Of a stretch of 64,000 nucleotides of DNA, positions 33,158-43,187 are shown one piece after another. Both the position numbers and the translations under genes were made by a program. The number at the start of each line of letters is the position of its first letter. Positions within the stretch are counted from its first letter, which is position 1. The notes beneath the pieces are model-generated. The model searched no databases, was not told the DNA's origin, and saw only the letters and a list, made by a program, of their open reading frames with translations. This DNA is from Shouchella miscanthi (GTDB lineage Bacteria > Bacillota > Bacilli > Bacillales > Bacillaceae_D). The DNA is taken from the NCBI RefSeq assembly GCF_007725405.1, contig NZ_CP042163.1, forward strand, positions 2,232,001 to 2,296,000. Reading direction: 5' to 3'.

Positions 33158-34276
33158 TTACTCACTCTCTCGCATGTAGTAATGGATTAGAGCGTCTCGT
33201 TCATTTGGAACAACCCGTTCAACTACAGCCTTTTGAAGTTGTTCTAGAGCCGCCTTTACCCATGGACCTGGCTTTTTGTTTAGTTCCTCAATTAAGTCTC
33301 TTCCCGTTAGATCTAAATCTGATTTTGATTGGATAGGCAATTCTTGGTAGCGATTTTTCATTTTCTCTAGTGCTTCAAAATCCATTCCTCGACCTTCCCG
33401 AATCTTCTCGACTTCTATTGCCATACTTAGTCCAGCCTGATACAATTCCCAATCTGACCATTGCTGATTCAGACGGTAATGATACATATGATAGCGTTGC
33501 TTCACTTGTTTTTTCACCTGATTGGAAAACGGTAGAGCAGCCAGCATATCTGTTGTACCAGCAATTAGGCAATATTCCACTAACGCCCTTACATCCGAGT
33601 CCCACGAAACAGACTCATTCGATTTAAGTACATTATAGACGAAAGGATGAAGGGTTAAAAAAGGGAGTACTTCCTCTAAACGTATCGTTTCCAAAAAAGA
33701 AAATGCTTTTTGTTTGTAGCCGCCTTTTAGTAACCCAACCCATTCTACTGCCATTCGCTCCCGTGCAACAGCGGTAAGACCATTGGCATACTTTTGACAT
33801 GCTTGCAACGTTTCCTTTTCTACATGAAAGCCCAATGTACTGACAAACCGTGCCGCTCGAAGGATGCGAAGCGGATCGGACTGTAGGATCTCTTCAGGTC
33901 GATAGGACCGAATACACTTATTAGTCAAGTCAGATGTTCCGTTTACCAAGTCCAATACGCCGTCTTTAAGGCTGTACGCTAAACTATTGATTGTGAAATC
34001 TCGTGCTTGAATATCATCGACAAAGGTATGTCCTTTAAAGGTCGACACTTCTATTTGTACGTTACTTTGATAAACAAGCACCGTTTGAAAACGTTCATTA
34101 ATTCGAATCGTTTGATGAAAACACGCTTCAATTTGTTCAGGTGAAGCGCTTGTGGTGATATCAAAATCTTTTGGCTTAAGTCCTAGTAAGTAATCACGAA
34201 CGGCTCCTCCAACTAGGTATGCCTCATATCCCTTTTCATGTAGTGTTTGCAGGCATTGTTCAACGTGCTTATTCAT
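33158..34276 (-). CDS. cca: CCA tRNA nucleotidyltransferase
   Basis: This class II nucleotidyltransferase adds or repairs the 3' CCA end of tRNAs. About 372 residues; it has [10 protein letters not shown] (~25-34), the metal motif DFDITT (~39-44), [11 protein letters not shown], and the nucleotide-binding segment with LRILRAARF. The start is ambiguous between ATGs at 34276 and 34288, and both overlap the end of bshA. Together with rnz it covers both ways of making tRNA 3' ends. Confidence 0.93.
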   Translation of the reverse strand: MNKHVEQCLQTLHEKGYEAYLVGGAVRDYLLGLKPKDFDITTSASPEQIEACFHQTIRINERFQTVLVYQSNVQIEVSTFKGHTFVDDIQARDFTINSLAYSLKDGVLDLVNGTSDLTNKCIRSYRPEEILQSDPLRILRAARFVSTLGFHVEKETLQACQKYANGLTAVARERMAVEWVGLLKGGYKQKAFSFLETIRLEEVLPFLTLHPFVYNVLKSNESVSWDSDVRALVEYCLIAGTTDMLAALPFSNQVKKQVKQRYHMYHYRLNQQWSDWELYQAGLSMAIEVEKIREGRGMDFEALEKMKNRYQELPIQSKSDLDLTGRDLIEELNKKPGPWVKAALEQLQKAVVERVVPNERDALIHYYMRESE

Positions 34277-35420
34277 CCATTGTCCCATCTTCCTGCAACA
34301 TTTTTTCGTACAATCGCTCATATTCACTAACAATCCGCTGCGAGTAGAATTCCTGCTTCACTCGCTTTAACGCACGTTCGCGAAAGCGTTGATGAGTGGC
34401 TTGGTCTTGAAGCAACTGAAGTACTCGCTCTGCAACAAATTCTACGTCACCTACAGGGACAAGGTAACCAGTCGCTCCATCTTCAATGACTTCTGGAATG
34501 CCACCAATTGCTGTACCTACAACAGGTACACCACATGCCATGGCTTCTAATGCCACAAGCCCGAAGCTTTCTTTTTCACTTAATAAAAGCATAACGTCAC
34601 TCATTGATAAAAGCTCAGCGATATGTTTCTGATTACCTAAAACAAGTACATTTTCCTCAAGCCCATGTTCTTTTATGTATTGTCTGGCAATTGGTAATTC
34701 TGGGCCGTTTCCAATGAGCAGTAGTTTCGCTTTCGCTTTATTTAAAATAAGCGAAAAGCTTTTTAAGACGTCGAGAATGCGTTTAACAGGTCGGAAATTT
34801 GAGATGTGAATGAGAACACGTTCATCGCTTGAAATACCGTAATGAGCTGCGAGTCCTTCGACTGGTTTAGGGTAATACACATCTTCATCCACAAAATTGT
34901 ATACCGTTTCAATTGATTTCGACGTTTCGACTAACTCTTTCGTTTGGCGAACTAAATCATGTGAGACTGCGGTTACACAATCCGATTGTTCAATCCCAAA
35001 GCGAATTAACGGTTGAAGAGACGGATCAAAACCTAGTACGGTAATATCCGTGCCATGTAAAGTTGTCATAATTTTAATAGATCGTCCGCTCATTTGTTTT
35101 GCCAAAATGGCACAAACAGCGTGGGGAACAGCATAGTGAACATGTAAAATATCAAGTTCATGAGTGCGAATGACTTCTGCTAATTTACTTGCCGCTGTTA
35201 AATCGTGAGGTGGATGTTTAAAAACAGCATATTGGTTCACTTCCACCTCATGAAAAAAAATGTTCGGATAAACTTTATCGTCAAGACGAAACGGAATTTC
35301 TGTTGTAATAAAGTGAACTTCGTGTCCCCTTGAGGCGAGCTGCTTCCCTAATTCTGTTGCAACTACTCCTGAACCACCAACTGTAGGATAACAGCTAATG
35401 CCAATTTTCTTTGGTTTCAA
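34269..35420 (-). CDS. bshA: N-acetyl-alpha-D-glucosaminyl L-malate synthase
   Basis: This 383-residue GT4 glycosyltransferase makes GlcNAc-malate, the first step of bacillithiol synthesis. It opens with [22 protein letters not shown] and has the HVHYAVPHA block, [12 protein letters not shown], and the C-terminal [20 protein letters not shown] motif with the UDP-binding Glu (region ~282-303). The TTG at 35420 follows AAAGGTGA; the longer frame starts at another TTG without a site. It lies 7 bases after bshB1, which catalyses the next step. Confidence 0.95.
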   Translation of the reverse strand: MKPKKIGISCYPTVGGSGVVATELGKQLASRGHEVHFITTEIPFRLDDKVYPNIFFHEVEVNQYAVFKHPPHDLTAASKLAEVIRTHELDILHVHYAVPHAVCAILAKQMSGRSIKIMTTLHGTDITVLGFDPSLQPLIRFGIEQSDCVTAVSHDLVRQTKELVETSKSIETVYNFVDEDVYYPKPVEGLAAHYGISSDERVLIHISNFRPVKRILDVLKSFSLILNKAKAKLLLIGNGPELPIARQYIKEHGLEENVLVLGNQKHIAELLSMSDVMLLLSEKESFGLVALEAMACGVPVVGTAIGGIPEVIEDGATGYLVPVGDVEFVAERVLQLLQDQATHQRFRERALKRVKQEFYSQRIVSEYERLYEKMLQEDGTMDE

Positions 35421-35427
35421 TGTCCAT

Positions 35428-36126
35428 TCACCTTTCAAATAAATTTGCCATCTTCAAAGGGCGGTGCGTTTTAAACCCCTCTGCATAGGTTAAACCAACT
35501 TCTTTTGCAAACAAGCGATCTCGAGCCATGACTGATTCAAGATAATCATCGGTTAACGGTGTTAAAACGCCATCTTTTGGATGAAATTGACTTTGATAGG
35601 CTTGTAAGGCAGCCATTTTTTCTTTATAGACTGTGCTAACATCCATTACAAAATCCGGTTGCGCAAAGCCATTTATAAAATAGCTAAAACAAGCCTCAAT
35701 TTTGTGCGGTTCGCTACCTGGTAAGCGATTTTTAATACCAGCATCGAAAATGGCTTCCTTCATAATCGTTGCACAGTTACCATGGTCTGGATGACGATCT
35801 TCTAAAGGGACAAAAATAAAACGTGGTTTTTTTGCTCGAATGATTCTTATTAGTTCATTTTTGTCTTCATCAGTCATGCTTTTCAGACCGCGGTCCTTTA
35901 CGTTCAATTGCACCCGATGTTGAACACCGAGTATGTTTGCTGCTGCCTCTGCTTCCTTTTGCCTTGTATAAACATCACCATTCGATGATAACTCCGCTCG
36001 TGTTAACGTTAAAAAATGACACTGATAGCCTTCCTTCACATATTTCGCAATTGTTCCACCCATGCCGATTTCGATGTCATCTGGATGAGCTCCAACTGCT
36101 AGTAAATCACAATGATAAGTCGACAT
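35428..36126 (-). CDS. bshB1: Bacillithiol biosynthesis deacetylase BshB1
   Basis: This 232-residue LmbE/PIG-L family zinc deacetylase removes acetyl from GlcNAc-malate. The zinc and catalytic motif GAHPDDIE lies at ~11-18, TRAELSSNG follows, and the second histidine motif DRHPDHGN lies around 111-118. The ATG at 36126 sits 8 bases after AAAGGGAG. It follows the mgsA terminator and leads into bshA. Confidence 0.95.
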   Translation of the reverse strand: MSTYHCDLLAVGAHPDDIEIGMGGTIAKYVKEGYQCHFLTLTRAELSSNGDVYTRQKEAEAAANILGVQHRVQLNVKDRGLKSMTDEDKNELIRIIRAKKPRFIFVPLEDRHPDHGNCATIMKEAIFDAGIKNRLPGSEPHKIEACFSYFINGFAQPDFVMDVSTVYKEKMAALQAYQSQFHPKDGVLTPLTDDYLESVMARDRLFAKEVGLTYAEGFKTHRPLKMANLFER

Positions 36127-36152
36127 GCCCATTCTCCCTTTCTATCGTCATG

Positions 36153-36185
36153 AAAAAAAGGGAAGACCGTATCTCTCCCTTTTTC
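36153..36185 (-). terminator. Terminator after mgsA
   Basis: The stem AAAGGGAGAG / TCTTCCCTTT with a run of seven T on the minus strand lies between mgsA and bshB1. Confidence 0.8.
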
Positions 36186-36200
36186 TGGCAGGCGTAAAGA

Positions 36201-36614
36201 CTACAATGTTGGTCGATTGGTTTTTTGAACAGATCGAAATTCAAAATCACCACGCTCGAGTCCTTTTATAAGCACTTCTGCTGTACCAATATTGGTTGCA
36301 AGTGGAACAGCTTTAACATCACATAGGCGAATGAGAGCTGTTACATCTGGCTCGTGGGGCTGTGCCGTTAACGGGTCGCGGAAAAATAAAATTAAATCAA
36401 ATTCATCTTCTGCAACGAGCGCTCCAATTTGCTGGTCACCACCGAGGGGACCTGATTTAAAGCGAGTCACTTGTAGCTTCGTGGCTTCCATTATTCTTGA
36501 ACCAGTTGTACCCGTTCCATAAAGCTCATGGTTCACAAGGATTGGTTCATACGCAACGCAAAAGTTTACCATGTCTTGCTTTTTCTTATCGTGAGCAATT
36601 AACGCAACTTTCAA
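36201..36614 (-). CDS. mgsA: Methylglyoxal synthase
   Basis: This 137-residue enzyme converts dihydroxyacetone phosphate to methylglyoxal and phosphate, an overflow route in glycolysis. Conserved blocks are [12 protein letters not shown], the phosphate-binding [22 protein letters not shown] with the catalytic Asp, and [12 protein letters not shown] (His/Asp). The TTG start follows AAGAGGTGAT and gives MKVALIAHD, as in B. subtilis. It lies 12 bases after dapB. Bacillithiol, made by the next two genes, is a cofactor for methylglyoxal detoxification. Confidence 0.96.
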   Translation of the reverse strand: MKVALIAHDKKKQDMVNFCVAYEPILVNHELYGTGTTGSRIMEATKLQVTRFKSGPLGGDQQIGALVAEDEFDLILFFRDPLTAQPHEPDVTALIRLCDVKAVPLATNIGTAEVLIKGLERGDFEFRSVQKTNRPTL

Positions 36615-36626
36615 CTCTATCACCTC

Positions 36627-37421
36627 TTAGTCAATTAAATTTTCAAGTCCATAAACAAGCGTATCTAGTTTGAGCACATGCTCAATGGATAGCTTTACAC
36701 CAGGCATAAAGCTTCGGCGGTTTAATGAGTCATGTTTAATAGATAATAGTTGTCCTTCACCGCCAAAGAGCACTTCTTGATGTGCGACTCTGCCTGGAAG
36801 CCTAACACTATGAATGCGCATCCCCTCAAAATTTGCTCCACGAGCACCAGCGAGGTCTTCTTTTTCATTTTTATGCCCTTGCTGCTTTTCTTCTCTTTCA
36901 GTGGCAATGAGTTGAGCGGTTTTAATCGCTGTTCCAGACGGAGCATCTAACTTTTGATCATGATGTTGTTCAATAATCTCCACATCGGTTAAATAGCGAG
37001 CAGCTAACTGCGAAAACTTCATCATTAAAATCGCACCGATGGCGAAATTGGGGGCGATAATCGCTCCAAGCTCTTTCTCTTCAGCAAGCTGTGTTAATTC
37101 CTGAATGTCTGTATCTGTAAATCCAGTTGTACCGACTACTGGTCGTACACCATGGGCAAGGGCGATCTGCATATGTTTTTTACCGAAAGCTGGTGTGGTT
37201 AGATCGACTAACACATCAACTTCATGATTGCTAAAACACTCTTCCATATCCGAATAAATCGGTACTTCCAAATTACCAAACCCTTCTAATTCGTTTAACG
37301 TTCTCCCATTATGCTTTGAATCAACGACTGCAACGAGGTTTAAGTCTTGATCTCTTTCACAAAGCTGAACAGCTTCATAGCCCATCTTTCCTCTAGGTCC
37401 AGCTACTACAATATTAATCAT
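36627..37421 (-). CDS. dapB: 4-hydroxy-tetrahydrodipicolinate reductase
   Basis: This 264-residue NAD(P)H-dependent enzyme acts in the lysine, cell-wall diaminopimelate and spore dipicolinate pathway. It has the Rossmann motif VAGPRGKMG at 5-13, VGTTGFT (~98) and the active-site run [15 protein letters not shown] (~150-164) with catalytic His and Lys. It overlaps ypjD by 8 bases behind GAAGGAG. Confidence 0.97.
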   Translation of the reverse strand: MINIVVAGPRGKMGYEAVQLCERDQDLNLVAVVDSKHNGRTLNELEGFGNLEVPIYSDMEECFSNHEVDVLVDLTTPAFGKKHMQIALAHGVRPVVGTTGFTDTDIQELTQLAEEKELGAIIAPNFAIGAILMMKFSQLAARYLTDVEIIEQHHDQKLDAPSGTAIKTAQLIATEREEKQQGHKNEKEDLAGARGANFEGMRIHSVRLPGRVAHQEVLFGGEGQLLSIKHDSLNRRSFMPGVKLSIEHVLKLDTLVYGLENLID

Positions 37422-37764
37422 TCCGTCGATCTCCTTCTTCTATCTTTGTCCAACGATCAGCATCGCGGGTAGTAAATTTATTCATAACGCGTGTATGGGC
37501 TTCCTCTAAATCAATGTTCAACGAGTTGGCGAGACAAATAAGAACGAACAAAACGTCGCCTACCTCTTCTTCCATTGCTTTTTCTTTTTCCGTTTCTTTT
37601 TTCGGCTTCTCGCCGTATGTATGGTTTACTTCTCGCGCTAGTTCACCAAGTTCTTCTGTTAGTCTCGCCATCATGGCGAGTGGACTAAAATAACCTTCCT
37701 TAAATTGGCTAATATAGGCATCGACTTCTTGCTGCATGTGTGCCATTGTTTTTTGATTATCCAT
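37414..37764 (-). CDS. ypjD: MazG-like nucleotide pyrophosphohydrolase YpjD
   Basis: This 116-residue single MazG domain carries the metal-binding helices [14 protein letters not shown] (EExxE, ~29-42) and [16 protein letters not shown] (~65-80). These proteins hydrolyse (d)NTPs to monophosphates, often to clear noncanonical nucleotides; the preferred substrate is not known here. It heads the leftward ypjD-dapB-mgsA run, as in B. subtilis. Confidence 0.9.
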   Translation of the reverse strand: MDNQKTMAHMQQEVDAYISQFKEGYFSPLAMMARLTEELGELAREVNHTYGEKPKKETEKEKAMEEEVGDVLFVLICLANSLNIDLEEAHTRVMNKFTTRDADRWTKIEEGDRRND

Positions 37765-37894
37765 ACGTCCACTTCCCTTCTACCTTATCCTAGCGAATTC
37801 GCGCTGAATCCGCAATTAAAATTCATTGCCTGCTATCTTTTTTTCGTTCGTTTAAGTACACTAGTAGAGCACCGATTGTAAAGGAGACTGTTTT

Positions 37895-38761
37895 ATGAGT
37901 AAGCACATTAAGAACATTGTATTTATCTTGCTCGGCACAGCATTAATGGCTTTTGGACTCGTTTATTTTAATATGCAGTACAATTTAGCTGATGGAGGCG
38001 TTACAGGCATTACGCTCCTGCTTTACTTTTTGTTTCAGTTTAATCCCGCTATTTCAAACTTACTTATTAACATCCCTTTGTTTTTTATTGGCTGGAAAAT
38101 GCTTGGGCGGACGACATTCTTTTACACTCTCATTGGCACATTTAGTTTATCGCTTTTCTTAGACTTATTTCAACGTATTCCTTTCTCCACAGCACTGGCA
38201 GATGATTTAATGCTTGCTGCTTTGTTTGCAGGTGCTATCGTTGGGGTCGGTCTCGGTATCGTTTTCCGTTTTGGTGGTACAACTGGCGGAGCTGATATTA
38301 TTGCAAAACTATGCTTGCGCTATTTCGGTTGGAGCATTGGCAGAACTTTCTTAGTATTTGATTCCTGTGTCATTGTGATTTCTCTTCTTTATCTTGATCT
38401 TAGAGAAGCCATGTATACAATCGTTTATGTTTTTATCGCCGCCAAAGTCATCGATTTTATTCAACAAGGATCGTATTCCGCTAAGGCTGCTTTTATTATA
38501 TCTGATGATTTAGAACAAATATCGGAAGCGATTTTGCGAGAGATGGGGCGAGGCGCTACCGCATTAAAGGGAAAAGGGTCTTTTACTGGTAACGATAAAG
38601 AAATCTTGTATTGTGTCGTTGCACGAAATGAAACCGTTCGCTTACGTTCTATCGTTCATCGAATTGATCCTCATGCGTTTATGGCAATCAATGATGTGAC
38701 GGAAGCCGCTGGTGAAGGGTTTACCCTCGATGATAACAAGATGCCTTTACGCGTGGACTAA
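37895..38761 (+). CDS. ypjC: YitT-family membrane protein (YpjC-like)
   Basis: This 288-residue protein has five to six transmembrane helices (about 8-175), containing GLVYFNMQYNLADGGVTGI and FRFGGTTGGADIIAKL, followed by a soluble DUF2179 domain (~195-285). Family members are conserved in Firmicutes without an assigned substrate. It diverges from ypjD and is followed by a strong terminator; AAAGGAG precedes the ATG. Position supports the name ypjC. Confidence 0.88.
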   Translation: MSKHIKNIVFILLGTALMAFGLVYFNMQYNLADGGVTGITLLLYFLFQFNPAISNLLINIPLFFIGWKMLGRTTFFYTLIGTFSLSLFLDLFQRIPFSTALADDLMLAALFAGAIVGVGLGIVFRFGGTTGGADIIAKLCLRYFGWSIGRTFLVFDSCVIVISLLYLDLREAMYTIVYVFIAAKVIDFIQQGSYSAKAAFIISDDLEQISEAILREMGRGATALKGKGSFTGNDKEILYCVVARNETVRLRSIVHRIDPHAFMAINDVTEAAGEGFTLDDNKMPLRVD

Positions 38762-38793
38762 AAAAACGCTAGCGACAGTCGCTAGCGTTTTTT
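38761..38793. terminator. Bidirectional terminator
   Basis: A perfect palindromic stem AAAAAACGCTAGCGAC / GTCGCTAGCGTTTTTT lies between convergent ypjC and yugP. Confidence 0.92.
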
Positions 38794-38801
38794 CTGGTTT
38801 G

Positions 38802-39497
38802 TTAGTCTCGTTGTGCCAAGTAAATTAAAATGAGACGAGCAAGCTCCATAACCGCTACAAGGGCTGCAGCAACATACGTCATCGCTGCGGCATTTAATAC
38901 TTTCTTTGTCTCACGTTCTTCATCGTTACGAATAATGCCGCTCGATACCATTTGTGCCATTGCCTGGTTGGATGCATTAAACTCAACTGGTAACGTGACA
39001 ATTTGAAACAGTACAGCAGCCGAGAACATGACAATTCCTGCTAGCAAAATAGTTGGGGATGCTGATCCAAAAAGGGTAATGAGCAAACCAATCATAATGA
39101 GCCACTGCCCTAAGCTCGTCCCAAGTTGAGCCGCTGGTACAAGTGCGCTACGAAATTTCAAAAAAGCATATTCTTCTGCATCTTGGATAGCGTGACCCAC
39201 TTCGTGAGCGGCAATTGCCGCTGCTGCGACAGAAGGTTTATGATAATTATTTGTAGACAATCGAACGGTTTTCGCTTTCGGATCATAGTGATCAGAAAGT
39301 TCGCCTTTTGTTTCTTCAATGGCTACGTCATGCAATCCGTTATCGTTTAAGATTTTTCTTGCTACTTCTGCTCCTGTCATTCCAGACGAATTGCGAATTT
39401 GTGAATACTTATTGTAAGCACTTTTCACTTTTCCTTGTGCAATCATCGGAATAATGAGAAGAAGAGCGAGGTATATTAAATAACCACCTAAACTCAC
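38802..39497 (-). CDS. yugP: YugP-like zinc metallopeptidase, membrane protein
   Basis: This 231-residue membrane protein has an N-terminal helix (about 4-20), the zinc motif HEVGHA at 98-103, and three or four further helices (about 120-225). It belongs to the YugP/zinc-dependent membrane peptidase family (Zn_peptidase_2). Substrates are unknown. The start is GTG after AGAGGTGACTTCATA. It has its own promoter (39535-39563). In B. subtilis yugP lies elsewhere, so this placement differs. Confidence 0.9.
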   Translation of the reverse strand: MSLGGYLIYLALLLIIPMIAQGKVKSAYNKYSQIRNSSGMTGAEVARKILNDNGLHDVAIEETKGELSDHYDPKAKTVRLSTNNYHKPSVAAAAIAAHEVGHAIQDAEEYAFLKFRSALVPAAQLGTSLGQWLIMIGLLITLFGSASPTILLAGIVMFSAAVLFQIVTLPVEFNASNQAMAQMVSSGIIRNDEERETKKVLNAAAMTYVAAALVAVMELARLILIYLAQRD

Positions 39498-39534
39498 TAT
39501 GAAGTCACCTCTTTAGCTTAATAAATATAGTTCT

Positions 39535-39563
39535 ATCATAAGATGAACGTCAAAATAAGTCAA
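39535..39563 (-). promoter_or_regulatory. Predicted sigma-A promoter of yugP
   Basis: On the minus strand TTGACT and TATGAT are separated by 17 bases, ~38 bases before the yugP start. Confidence 0.65.
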
Positions 39564-39577
39564 ACTAGACGCTGACT

Positions 39578-40354
39578 CTATTCGTTCTGTTTTACTTTCT
39601 TACGTTGCCCCTTAAATTTCCGAAACCCAACATAGCTCAGTGTTAAAAATACAGGTGTGCCAATAATAAACATGACCACATATAAGCCAGGGTCAACGGT
39701 TTCAACAGAGGAGAAAGCAAATAGCGCTAAGTATTCATGGCGCATCACATCGAGATGATTGTCAATTTCAGCTTGAGACAGCTGTTGTTCTTGAAGCTTA
39801 TGATGCATGGCATCAAGCTCACTTACTTGCTCATACCCTTTTGAAATTAAAACAGCAGGACGAACCGTATCATACAGTTGTAACGTGCGATTGACCTCAT
39901 ACATATATTGTTGCGATTGAAACGGGTCATTCACTGCACTAATTCGATCTAAACTATCCAACAATTGTCGATCCATTTGATTCCACAACGGTTGATTTAC
40001 TTGCTGAACAGCATCTGTACTAAGCCTGAGCGCCATTGCCAAGCGCACTTGTTCCTCAACCGTGACATCCTCTGCAAACAGCGCATCATAAGCAGATTCA
40101 AACGTCGTTACTAGTGTGCGCATTGATGAAAGAGTCCATTCCTCTTCAGAGAAAGGATAGACATCCATCTCATCGGATAACACTAAAGCCGTTTGCTTTG
40201 CATCATCTATATCGCCTTGCTTTAGTTGTTGAAGTAATTGACCTGCTAAGCCATCAAATTCATTCCAAGTTGGGTTCTTGTCCTCAACTGCATCACTGAA
40301 CACAGGCAACAACAAAACGCTCAAGATCACTGCTACTAAAATCGTTCGCCACAT
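39578..40354 (-). CDS. ypjB: Sporulation protein YpjB-like
   Basis: This 258-residue protein has an N-terminal signal peptide (about 1-22, ending FSDAVED), a helical extracellular domain, and one C-terminal membrane helix (about 222-243) followed by a short basic cytoplasmic tail (KFKGQRKKVKQNE). Architecture and position next to ypjA and qcr match B. subtilis YpjB, which is annotated as a sporulation protein. GGAGGG precedes the ATG. The role is not known. Confidence 0.85.
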   Translation of the reverse strand: MWRTILVAVILSVLLLPVFSDAVEDKNPTWNEFDGLAGQLLQQLKQGDIDDAKQTALVLSDEMDVYPFSEEEWTLSSMRTLVTTFESAYDALFAEDVTVEEQVRLAMALRLSTDAVQQVNQPLWNQMDRQLLDSLDRISAVNDPFQSQQYMYEVNRTLQLYDTVRPAVLISKGYEQVSELDAMHHKLQEQQLSQAEIDNHLDVMRHEYLALFAFSSVETVDPGLYVVMFIIGTPVFLTLSYVGFRKFKGQRKKVKQNE

Positions 40355-40415
40355 CGCTCGTTCCCTCCTCTGATTGTTAGTCTATGAGAGGAAGGACAAG
40401 AGTAGACCTGTTGTA

Positions 40416-41015
40416 TTAAGGCAAGTTTAACCGAAGCGCACGTTTGCGAACATTTAATAAGTAGACAAGCATAACCGAAGCCAAACCTAATAAAAATGTA
40501 AATACACCAATCTGCTGTATATAAGGCATAATGACACTGCTAATCCAGGGGTGCATCCCGAAAACATAATCAATGACATCATTGAATACTGTCCAAGTAA
40601 GAGCAACCCCAAGGTGCCATGCTTTAATCCGCATAAAGGGTAAGAAAAGAAGTGCTTGAAGCGCCATACCAGCGTGAGAAAGATTGAGCATTAGAATTTG
40701 CCAATGCATCGGTGCGCCTTCCATTACTTGAAACGTATTCATCACAACCGCCCAAATCCCATATTTCAGCAAAGTGACAGCAGCTAATGCTTCTATCAGA
40801 CCTACGTTCTTTTTCATTAGAAATGCGACTAGTACAACAACAAAAAACAGGCTAGCTGTTGGACTATCTGGTACAAATGGTATAAAGTGCCAAGGTGTTT
40901 GTGCCAGTTGATTCCCATACCAGTAAAAGCCGTAGATCGTCCCAAGAGCATTTACGACCAATAACAGCATTAGTGTTGACCTCTTAGTTAACCATCCAAA
41001 TAAATACGCAAGCAT
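40416..41015 (-). CDS. ypjA: YpjA-like membrane protein (DUF1405)
   Basis: This 199-residue integral membrane protein has about six hydrophobic helices and features such as FYWYGNQLAQTPWHFIPFVPDSP in the first loop (region ~30-52). This fits the DUF1405 family, B. subtilis YpjA. The function is unknown. It starts 52 bases after qcrC beyond a terminator, so it may be transcribed by read-through or from its own promoter. Confidence 0.88.
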   Translation of the reverse strand: MLAYLFGWLTKRSTLMLLLVVNALGTIYGFYWYGNQLAQTPWHFIPFVPDSPTASLFFVVVLVAFLMKKNVGLIEALAAVTLLKYGIWAVVMNTFQVMEGAPMHWQILMLNLSHAGMALQALLFLPFMRIKAWHLGVALTWTVFNDVIDYVFGMHPWISSVIMPYIQQIGVFTFLLGLASVMLVYLLNVRKRALRLNLP

Positions 41016-41030
41016 CTTTACACCCCTATG

Positions 41031-41058
41031 TAAAAAGAGCCACCTCTAAGGTGGCTCT
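41031..41058 (-). terminator. Terminator of qcrABC
   Basis: The 8-bp stem GAGCCACC / GGTGGCTC with T5 on the minus strand lies 9 bases after the qcrC stop. Confidence 0.88.
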
Positions 41059-41066
41059 CTCTAATC

Positions 41067-41852
41067 TTATTCCTCAGAATCTTGTCCGTGGTTCGCAATG
41101 AATTCTGCTAAAATTTCGAGCTCTTCATCGGTTCCTTCAAACAAGTCACCTGGCATAGCGCCTTGACCATTTACAATAACGTCCATCACTTCTTCAGCAG
41201 ATTTCTCTGTCTCTAAGAGGTTTGGTGCACCCGCACCACCAGTCATCTGATCACCATGACAACTGATACAAGATTCGTTATTTGTATAGATTTCATACCC
41301 TTCAGCCTCGGTATCAAAATCAACATCTTCCGCAATAACAAGCTGCCCTTGTTGTGCTGCTGTTTCCCAATCGTGCTGATCAACAGACTCCCACGTTAAA
41401 AAGATGACAGATGCTACACCAAGCAACATTAATGCTGTTGCAATTGGGCGTTTGTGCGGACGACGCTCTTTTGATGTGTCAAGCCATGGTGCAAGTAGTA
41501 AGGCACCAAATGCAATACCAGGAATGACAACCGTTCCTAATGTATTAAAATCTCCAGAAGCAAATTCATATTTAAGTAATTGATACAAAAATAAGAAATA
41601 CCAGTCCGGTAACGGTATGTATGCTTCTAACGGGTCGGCAATTGCCTCAAGAGGAGCTGGATGGGCTAGGGTTAAACAAAGAAACCCCATTAGAAAAACA
41701 GCACCAACCATCCATTCTCGAAGTAAAAAGTTCGGCCAAAACGCTTCAGTCTTACCCGGATATTCCGAGTAATCCTTTGGCACATTCACTTTACGTCCGT
41801 CTACTTTCACACGAGAATCGCCGACAAATTTCATCCCTTTGCCTCGATGCAT
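41067..41852 (-). CDS. qcrC: Menaquinol:cytochrome c reductase cytochrome b/c subunit
   Basis: This 261-residue subunit of the bc complex is a fusion of a subunit IV-like three-helix part (about 45-155, with the PLPDWYFLF quinol-site region near 80) and a C-terminal cytochrome c domain. The domain carries the heme motif CISCH at 195-199 and a likely Met ligand in GAMPGDLF. Such fusion is typical of Bacillus QcrC. It ends the qcrA-qcrB-qcrC operon; AAGGAGGG precedes the ATG. Confidence 0.97.
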   Translation of the reverse strand: MHRGKGMKFVGDSRVKVDGRKVNVPKDYSEYPGKTEAFWPNFLLREWMVGAVFLMGFLCLTLAHPAPLEAIADPLEAYIPLPDWYFLFLYQLLKYEFASGDFNTLGTVVIPGIAFGALLLAPWLDTSKERRPHKRPIATALMLLGVASVIFLTWESVDQHDWETAAQQGQLVIAEDVDFDTEAEGYEIYTNNESCISCHGDQMTGGAGAPNLLETEKSAEEVMDVIVNGQGAMPGDLFEGTDEELEILAEFIANHGQDSEE

Positions 41853-41887
41853 GAATTTCCCTCCTTTTTTATCAAATGTGGGTTCTC

Positions 41888-42559
41888 TTATAGAGGTCCA
41901 GAGATTCCCTGTCTACGAATCATAATAAAGTGTGCACCTAATAGTCCAAGTAGTGCCGCTGGCAAGAAAAATACATGAATGGCAAAGAAACGTGTTAACG
42001 TCGCAGCACCAACGATGTCACCACCAGCAAGTAACGCTTTTGTGAAGTCCCCGATAATCGGAACACTTTCAGCAATTTCAAGTGTTACAACGGTTGCAAA
42101 GTATGCTTTCATATCCCAAGGTAACAAGTAACCTGTTAAACCAAGCGCAAGCATAACGAAGAAAATCAATACACCAACCACCCAGTTTAACTCACGTGGT
42201 TTTTTATACGAACCAGTGAAGAATACACGTAAAGTATGTAGAAACATCATGACAATAACTAAACTCGCACCCCAGTGATGCATACCGCGAACAATTTGTC
42301 CCATCGCAACATCATTTTGTAAAAAATACACCGATGCATGGGCATTAACAATATCTGGTACGTAATACATTGTCAGAAACATTCCTGACAAAATTTGAAT
42401 GACCGTTACGAAGAATGTTAATCCACCGAAACAGTATATGAACGCCGAAAAGTGATGAGCTGGGTTAACGTGCTCAGGCACCTCGTGATCCGCAATATCA
42501 CGCCACATAGGAGTAATATCTAGACGCTCGTCCACATAATCATAAATTTTTTGTAGCAT
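41888..42559 (-). CDS. qcrB: Menaquinol:cytochrome c reductase cytochrome b subunit
   Basis: This 223-residue four-helix cytochrome b6-type subunit has heme-ligand histidines in RGMHHWGASL (~94) and FLHTLRVF (~108) and a second pair in the fourth helix (FFAIHVFF ... GAHF). Cys43 in IYCFGG corresponds to the residue that binds an extra heme covalently in b6-type proteins. It sits 13 bases after qcrA behind AGGAGGG and hands electrons from menaquinol to QcrA and QcrC. Confidence 0.97.
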   Translation of the reverse strand: MLQKIYDYVDERLDITPMWRDIADHEVPEHVNPAHHFSAFIYCFGGLTFFVTVIQILSGMFLTMYYVPDIVNAHASVYFLQNDVAMGQIVRGMHHWGASLVIVMMFLHTLRVFFTGSYKKPRELNWVVGVLIFFVMLALGLTGYLLPWDMKAYFATVVTLEIAESVPIIGDFTKALLAGGDIVGAATLTRFFAIHVFFLPAALLGLLGAHFIMIRRQGISGPL

Positions 42560-42572
42560 TTTTGCGTCCCTC

Positions 42573-43064
42573 CTAGTCTCTTCGGTTTACCTCTCCAAGG
42601 TATACGGTTCCATTTTCAACACTGACTTCAAACACATCTAACGGTCGACGTGGTGGTGTACCAGGTACGTTTGTACCATCCTCTGTAAATCGACCACCGT
42701 GGCACGGACACGCAAATTCGCTCTCATCTTCGTTATAAGCAATTGTACAACCTAAGTGTGTACAAACTGATGAAAGCGCGATAACGTCGTCGCCATCTAA
42801 ATAGATGTATGCTTCTTGCTCAACGGTTGATTCATACCAAGAATCTTGTTGGCTAAAGCTCCATGTGAATCGCTGCGGCGTATCTGTTAAATCGTCTAGC
42901 TCGCATACCGCTTCCATAGAAGACTCAGCGCCTGCTTTTAATGCAGGATCAAGGGCAAAACGAACCATGGGCATTAACATACCTGCAGCCATAAATCCAC
43001 CTACTCCTGTGAGCGTGTACGATAAAAATTGCCGTCTCGAAACTTTGTGCTCTCTTTCGCTCAC
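42573..43064 (-). CDS. qcrA: Menaquinol:cytochrome c reductase Rieske iron-sulfur subunit
   Basis: This 163-residue Rieske protein has a twin-arginine-like start (KVSRRQFLSY) before its membrane helix (about 15-38). The cluster-binding motifs are CTHLGC (~104) and CPCHGG (~123), and a PP-containing loop (PGTPPRRPLD) follows. The GTG start behind TTAGGAGG is preferred to an upstream ATG. Its promoter at 43139-43167 is near consensus. It is the first gene of qcrABC. Confidence 0.97.
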   Translation of the reverse strand: MSEREHKVSRRQFLSYTLTGVGGFMAAGMLMPMVRFALDPALKAGAESSMEAVCELDDLTDTPQRFTWSFSQQDSWYESTVEQEAYIYLDGDDVIALSSVCTHLGCTIAYNEDESEFACPCHGGRFTEDGTNVPGTPPRRPLDVFEVSVENGTVYLGEVNRRD

Positions 43065-43138
43065 TTCTAAACCTCCTAACAGTTCAAAATCGACCAAGTT
43101 TAGCTTGGTATCATACAGATTAATACTAGGACGTTACT

Positions 43139-43167
43139 ATCATACTATAACCGCATACATTAAGCAA
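43139..43167 (-). promoter_or_regulatory. Predicted sigma-A promoter of qcrABC
   Basis: On the minus strand TTGCTT and TATGAT are separated by 17 bases. The ~65-base leader contains a small stem-loop, ACCAAG / CTTGGT (43093-43109). Confidence 0.65.
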
Positions 43168-43187
43168 TATGAGTTAGAATAGCGCTT